Below, piece after piece: positions 60,026 through 64,000 of a DNA stretch of 64,000 nucleotides. Every line of letters begins with the position of its first letter. Position 1 is the first letter of the stretch. The notes under the pieces are model-generated. The model saw only the letters and a program-made list of their open reading frames with translations, searched no databases and was not told the DNA's origin. The stretch is from contig NZ_AP027056.1 in NCBI RefSeq assembly GCF_027924965.1, positions 1,302,001 to 1,366,000 on the forward strand. The letters are read 5' to 3'. The translations under genes and the position numbers were made by a program. Source of the stretch: Limnohabitans sp. TEGF004 (lineage in GTDB: Bacteria > Pseudomonadota > Gammaproteobacteria > Burkholderiales > Burkholderiaceae_C).

Positions 60026-62359
60026 TTAGCTTGCCGCTTGCTCCTCAGAAGCCGTGTGCTCGCCCTTCGCGGCCTTTTCCTTCTTAGGCAAAGGTGTGAT
60101 GTCGAGCAGCACTTCTTCTTTGTCGTCAATGTCCACGCTCAAGCGGCCACCATCGGTGAGGCGACCAAACAGCAGTTCGTCGGCCAAAGCCTTGCGAATC
60201 GTGTCTTGGATGAGGCGTTGCATAGGGCGTGCGCCCATGAGTGGGTCAAAGCCCTTCTTGGCCAAGTGCTTGCGCAGCGTGTCGCTGAAGGTAACTTCGA
60301 CTTTCTTCTCAGCCAACTGGCCTTCGAGTTGCAGCAAGAACTTGTCGACCACGCGCATGATGACGTTTTCGTCCAAGGCCTTGAAGCCCACGATGGCGTC
60401 CAAGCGGTTGCGGAACTCTGGCGTGAACAAGCGCTTGATATCGCCCATTTCGTCGCCCGCAGCGCGAGGGTTGGTAAAGCCAATGGTGGCCTTATTCATG
60501 GTCTCGGCGCCCGCATTTGTCGTCATGATGAGGATGACGTTGCGGAAGTCCGCCTTGCGGCCGTTGTTGTCGGTCAGCGTGCCGTGATCCATCACCTGCA
60601 ACAGCACGTTGAAGATATCGGGATGGGCTTTTTCAATCTCATCCAGCAACAACACGCAATGCGGCTTCTTGGTCACTGCTTCGGTCAGCAAACCGCCTTG
60701 GTCAAAGCCCACATAGCCGGGAGGCGCGCCAATCAGGCGGCTCACAGCGTGGCGCTCCATGTACTCAGACATGTCAAAGCGCACCAAATCGATGCCCATG
60801 ATGTAGGCCAACTGCTTGGCCGCTTCGGTCTTGCCCACGCCTGTGGGGCCGCTGAACAAGAACGCACCAATCGGCTTGTCAGACTTGCCCAAACCTGAGC
60901 GAGCCATCTTCACAGCAGACGCCAGCACTTCGAGTGCTTTGTCTTGACCGAACACCACGCTCTTCAAATCACGCTCAATAGTCTGCAGCTTGCTGCGGTC
61001 GTCGTTAGACACATTGGCGGGCGGAATGCGCGCAATCTTGGCCACAATGTCTTCAATCTCAGCTTTGCCAATGGTTTTCTTGCGCTTAGACGCCACCAAG
61101 ATGCGTTGTGCCGCACCTGCTTCGTCAATCACGTCAATCGCCTTGTCTGGCAATTGGCGGTCGTTGATGTACTTGGCGCTCAACTCAGCAGCGGCTTGCA
61201 GCGCAGCCACGGCGTACTTGACGTTGTGGTGCTCTTCAAAGCGCGACTTCAGGCCTTTGAGAATGTCCACGGTTTCAGAAACAGTCGGCTCGACCACGTC
61301 TACCTTTTGGAAACGACGGCTCAAAGCAGCGTCTTTCTCGAAGATGCCACGGTATTCGGTAAAGGTCGTTGCGCCAATGCACTTGAGCTGACCACTCGAC
61401 AACGCAGGCTTCAACAAGTTAGACGCATCCAACGTGCCGCCCGAAGCAGCACCCGCGCCAATCAGCGTGTGGATTTCGTCGATGAACAAAATCGCGTTGG
61501 GCTTGCTCTGCAAGTTTTTGATCACGCCCTTCAAGCGTTGCTCAAAGTCGCCACGGTATTTGGTACCGGCCAGTAATGCGCCCATGTCGAGTGAATACAC
61601 GATGGCTTCGGACAAGATCTCTGGCACAGCACCTTGGGTGATGCGCCATGCCAAACCTTCGGCAATCGCGGTTTTACCCACGCCAGCCTCGCCCACCAAC
61701 AATGGGTTGTTCTTGCGGCGACGGCACAGGATTTGAATCGTGCGCTCCACCTCGTACTCGCGGCCAATCAGCGGGTCAATCTTGCCGTCTTTGGCCGCTT
61801 GGTTCAGGTTTTGGGTGAACTGCTCGAGTGGTGAAGCCTTCTCGTTCTTTTCAGAAGTTGCACCGCCCTCTTCCTGCTCGGCTTGGCTTGACTCATTGCC
61901 TTTGACGGCTTCAGGTGGGTCACTCTTTTTAATGCCGTGGGCAATAAAGTTCACCACGTCCAAGCGTGTCACGCCTTGTTGGTGGAGGTAGTACACAGCG
62001 TGTGAGTCTTTCTCACCAAAGATCGCTACCAGAACGTTTGCGCCAGTTACTTCTTTTTTGCCATTGCCTGTGGACTGCACATGCATGATGGCGCGTTGAA
62101 TCACGCGCTGAAAACCCAGCGTTGGCTGTGTGTCCACCTCTTCAGTGCCCGACACCTGTGGGGTGTTGTCAGCGATGAAGTTAGAGAGGGACTTACGCAA
62201 GTCGTCGATGTTGGCTGAACAAGCACGCAGCACCTCAGCGGCGCTGGGGTTGTCCAGCAAAGCGAGCAGCAAGTGCTCGACGGTGATGAATTCGTGTCGT
62301 TGTTGACGGGCCTCGACAAAGGCCATGTGCAAGCTGACTTCTAGTTCTTGGGCAATCAT
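60026..62359 (-). CDS. clpA: ATP-dependent Clp protease ATPase subunit ClpA
   Basis: The 777-aa AAA+ unfoldase has a ClpN domain (1-150; MIAQELEVSLHMAF). AAA1 has Walker A GEAGVGKT (near 225) and Walker B ILFIDEIHTLIGAG; AAA2 has GPTGVGKT (near 510) and VLLLDEIEKAHP. The IGF-type loop for ClpP docking is present as ATIGFTN. The C-terminal KKEKAAKGEHTASEEQAAS is a charged tail. It works with ClpP, and ClpS is encoded just upstream. AAGGA ribosome site. Confidence 0.97.
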   Translation of the reverse strand: MIAQELEVSLHMAFVEARQQRHEFITVEHLLLALLDNPSAAEVLRACSANIDDLRKSLSNFIADNTPQVSGTEEVDTQPTLGFQRVIQRAIMHVQSTGNGKKEVTGANVLVAIFGEKDSHAVYYLHQQGVTRLDVVNFIAHGIKKSDPPEAVKGNESSQAEQEEGGATSEKNEKASPLEQFTQNLNQAAKDGKIDPLIGREYEVERTIQILCRRRKNNPLLVGEAGVGKTAIAEGLAWRITQGAVPEILSEAIVYSLDMGALLAGTKYRGDFEQRLKGVIKNLQSKPNAILFIDEIHTLIGAGAASGGTLDASNLLKPALSSGQLKCIGATTFTEYRGIFEKDAALSRRFQKVDVVEPTVSETVDILKGLKSRFEEHHNVKYAVAALQAAAELSAKYINDRQLPDKAIDVIDEAGAAQRILVASKRKKTIGKAEIEDIVAKIARIPPANVSNDDRSKLQTIERDLKSVVFGQDKALEVLASAVKMARSGLGKSDKPIGAFLFSGPTGVGKTEAAKQLAYIMGIDLVRFDMSEYMERHAVSRLIGAPPGYVGFDQGGLLTEAVTKKPHCVLLLDEIEKAHPDIFNVLLQVMDHGTLTDNNGRKADFRNVILIMTTNAGAETMNKATIGFTNPRAAGDEMGDIKRLFTPEFRNRLDAIVGFKALDENVIMRVVDKFLLQLEGQLAEKKVEVTFSDTLRKHLAKKGFDPLMGARPMQRLIQDTIRKALADELLFGRLTDGGRLSVDIDDKEEVLLDITPLPKKEKAAKGEHTASEEQAAS

Positions 62360-62394
62360 GTGTTTTCCTTCGGTGCTTGCATCTGAGATTCAAA

Positions 62395-62424
62395 TGTATA
62401 TGGAAACAAAACCCGTTTATTCAA
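62395..62424 (-). promoter_or_regulatory. Promoter candidate for clpA
   Basis: In the 114-bp clpS-clpA gap, TTGAAT (62424-62419) and TATACA (62400-62395) on the minus strand are 18 bp apart. The predicted start is about 30 nt before the ATG, so clpA may be expressed apart from clpS. Confidence 0.4.
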
Positions 62425-62473
62425 TAGGCCTGTTTGTTTAGTGCAAACGATAGGTGCTTTTTTGAACTGAGGC

Positions 62474-62821
62474 TTATTCAATGGGCTCAGCCACGCACTG
62501 CAAGGGGTGGCCAGACTTGCGGGCCGCGTCCATCACCTGGTCTACCTTGGTGGCGGCAATGTCTTTGCTGTACACGCCGCACACGCCTTTGCCGTCCAAG
62601 TGGATTTGCAACATGATTTGCGTGGCTTGTTCGCGGTCTTTGCTGAAAAACTCTTGCAAGACCATCACCACAAACTCCATGGGCGTGAAATCGTCATTGA
62701 GCATCAGCACCTGAAACATCTGCGGCGGCTTGGTGCGCTGCGTGATGCGCTCTAAAACGACCGATCCGCCATCGTCACGGTCGGGCAGTTGGACTTTGGG
62801 AGTGGGTTTTTTAGTTGGCAT
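62474..62821 (-). CDS. clpS: ClpS adaptor protein
   Basis: The 115-aa adaptor delivers N-degron substrates to ClpAP. The core begins [20 protein letters not shown] (residues about 32-51), carrying the D-D-x-T-x-M/F pattern of the N-degron pocket. [20 protein letters not shown] follows. The N-terminal 30 residues form the flexible extension. Gene order clpS-clpA is standard. Confidence 0.96.
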   Translation of the reverse strand: MPTKKPTPKVQLPDRDDGGSVVLERITQRTKPPQMFQVLMLNDDFTPMEFVVMVLQEFFSKDREQATQIMLQIHLDGKGVCGVYSKDIAATKVDQVMDAARKSGHPLQCVAEPIE

Positions 62822-62876
62822 TAGGTCATTCTATCGAGGCACGAAAGCACTCATGACCTCGGATACAGTCTCACGC

Positions 62877-63320
62877 ATGAAACGCGCTTTGCTGCCCCTC
62901 CTCTTTTCTGGCTTGGCTTTCTCGGCTTTGGCCCAGGACACCCCCCAAACCAACCTGCCCCGCATCAAGCTGCAAGCAGGCATGTTTCAAATCGACACGC
63001 AAGTGGCGCAAACAGAGGCACAGCGTCAGACGGGCCTGATGTTTCGCAAAGAGATGCCGCAACACGAAGGCATGTTGTTTGTGTTTGAGCAAGCCGCCAC
63101 ACAGTGTTTTTGGATGAAAAACACCCTGCTGCCGTTGACTGCTGCTTTTGTGGCGGATGACGGCACCATCGTGAATTTGGCAGACATGAAGCCGCAAACC
63201 ACCGATTCACACTGCTCTGAAAAGCCGGTGCGTTTTGTGCTGGAAATGCACCAAGGCTGGTTTACCAAAAAGGGACTGAACGCTGGCAGCCGCTTGCGTG
63301 GCGTTGTGTTTAAGCCCTGA
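62877..63320 (+). CDS. Exported DUF192-family protein
   Basis: The 147-aa protein begins MKRALLPLLFSGLAFSALAQ, a signal peptide. Its DUF192 body has ETQRQTGLMFRKEMPQHEGMLFVF-type sequence (residues about 46-70), CFWMKNTLLPL and a RFVLEMHQGWF segment. The family is a small beta-rich periplasmic or extracytoplasmic domain without established function. Upstream in-frame ATGs at 62853 and further are rejected in favour of the start with the clean signal peptide. Confidence 0.88.
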   Translation: MKRALLPLLFSGLAFSALAQDTPQTNLPRIKLQAGMFQIDTQVAQTEAQRQTGLMFRKEMPQHEGMLFVFEQAATQCFWMKNTLLPLTAAFVADDGTIVNLADMKPQTTDSHCSEKPVRFVLEMHQGWFTKKGLNAGSRLRGVVFKP

Positions 63321-63339
63321 ACGCTTGCGCCCGCCCACA

Positions 63340-63367
63340 AAAAAGCCGCCTATCCAGGCGGCTTTTT
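63340..63367. terminator. Bidirectional intrinsic terminator between DUF192 gene and sodB
   Basis: AAAAAGCCGCC pairs with GGCGGCTTTTT around a 6-nt loop (TATCCA), with T or A runs on both sides. It serves the convergent DUF192 and sodB genes. Confidence 0.92.
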
Positions 63368-63408
63368 GACATTTCAACGGGCCTCACAGCCCGCCAAAAC
63401 AAGCTGAA

Positions 63409-63990
63409 TTAAGCGAAATTGCTTTCAGCAAAAGACCAGTTCACCAAGTGGTCGAGGAAAGTCTCAACGAACTTAGGACGCATATTGCGGTAGTCGATGT
63501 AGTAGGCGTGTTCCCATACGTCCACGGTCAACAAGGCTTTGTCGCCAGTGGTCAACGGAGTGCCGGCAGCGCCCATGTTGACGATGTCCACAGAACCGTC
63601 GGCCTTTTTGACCAACCATGTCCAGCCAGAACCAAAGTTGCCCACGGCGCTCTTGACGAAGGCTTCTTTGAATGCAGCGTAGCTGCCGAATTTGGCGTTG
63701 ATGGCTGCAGCCAATGCACCTGTGGGTTCGCCGCCGCCTTGTGGCTTCATGCAATTCCAAAAGAAGGTGTGGTTCCAGATTTGGGCTGAGTTGTTGTAAA
63801 CACCGCCGCTGGACTTCTTGATGATTTCTTCCAGGGCCATGCCTTCAAACTCGGTACCTTTTTGCAGGTTGTTCAAGTTCACAACGTAGGCGTTGTGGTG
63901 CTTGCCATGGTGAAACTCGAGAGTTTCTTGGCTGTAGTGAGGGGCCAATGCATCGATGGCGTAAGGCAGTGCGGGGAGCGTGTGTTCCAT
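63409..63990 (-). CDS. sodB: Iron superoxide dismutase SodB
   Basis: The 193-aa enzyme converts superoxide to peroxide and oxygen. Metal ligands are visible in [13 protein letters not shown] (His near 27), [11 protein letters not shown] (His near 74) and [15 protein letters not shown] (Asp and His near 157/161). The FFWNCM and GGGEPTG segments match Fe-type (E. coli SodB) rather than Mn-type enzymes. There is no signal peptide, so it is cytoplasmic. Its AGAGGA ribosome site is at the window edge; the promoter lies outside. Confidence 0.96.
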   Translation of the reverse strand: MEHTLPALPYAIDALAPHYSQETLEFHHGKHHNAYVVNLNNLQKGTEFEGMALEEIIKKSSGGVYNNSAQIWNHTFFWNCMKPQGGGEPTGALAAAINAKFGSYAAFKEAFVKSAVGNFGSGWTWLVKKADGSVDIVNMGAAGTPLTTGDKALLTVDVWEHAYYIDYRNMRPKFVETFLDHLVNWSFAESNFA

Positions 63991-64000
63991 GAAGTCCTCT

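Overview
The window looks like chromosome of a betaproteobacterium, most likely Burkholderiales/Comamonadaceae (freshwater Limnohabitans/Rhodoferax-like). The evidence is the protein families, a moderately GC-rich composition, and the tightly packed yebC-purD-acyltransferase-hemF-nadD-rsfS-rlmH-maf-rng series. The genus is an inference.

Positions 1-42466 (all minus strand) hold one very long gene cluster built around a giant secreted protein. Its first gene (42466 to 10655) is an uninterrupted 10,603-codon reading frame, about 1 MDa, for an RTX-type surface adhesin. Three nucleotides after its stop comes a complete type I secretion system: ABC exporter, HlyD-type adaptor, TolC-type outer membrane channel. 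A family-4 glycosyltransferase overlaps the channel gene. After it lie two cassettes that do not belong to a normal type I locus. Each is a small secreted protein consisting only of a TpsB-like N-terminal helix and one POTRA domain, followed by a TpsB/FhaC/ShlB-family outer membrane transporter. A 156-aa exported protein of unknown function sits between the cassettes. The second transporter runs off the left edge of the window. No TpsA exoprotein is visible. I regard this T1SS plus split-POTRA TpsB combination as the best candidate here for an undescribed system.

The adhesin has an N-terminal FecR-like module, a low-complexity linker, an Ig/Calx-beta-like domain, two large RTX blocks, three FG-GAP (integrin-propeller-like) blocks, a run of Ig-like domains and a C-terminal RTX/secretion region. 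At least 14 copies of an 80-100-aa beta-rich domain that I cannot name are inserted at different points of the RTX scaffold. A practically identical 813-bp tandem duplication marks recent growth of the gene.

The adhesin is divergent from a 93-aa TPR-like gene (42828-43109) across a 361-bp intergenic region whose core (42601-42780) is only 26% GC. That region carries a good sigma70-type promoter toward the adhesin, a sigma54-like promoter toward the small gene, and a CCTACA-N4-CCTACA element. The same element recurs upstream of the truncated tpsB gene at the far end of the cluster. A tRNA-Lys(UUU) gene follows, with its 3' end facing the adhesin locus.

From about 43.4 kb to the end the content is housekeeping. 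In order: tolB-pal-cpoB-yeeE/yedE-tcdA (minus); msbA and a family-2 glycosyltransferase (plus); the yebC-to-rng series (minus); a HerA-like ATPase (plus); clpS-clpA (minus); a DUF192 protein (plus); and sodB (minus). Several intrinsic terminators separate these units.
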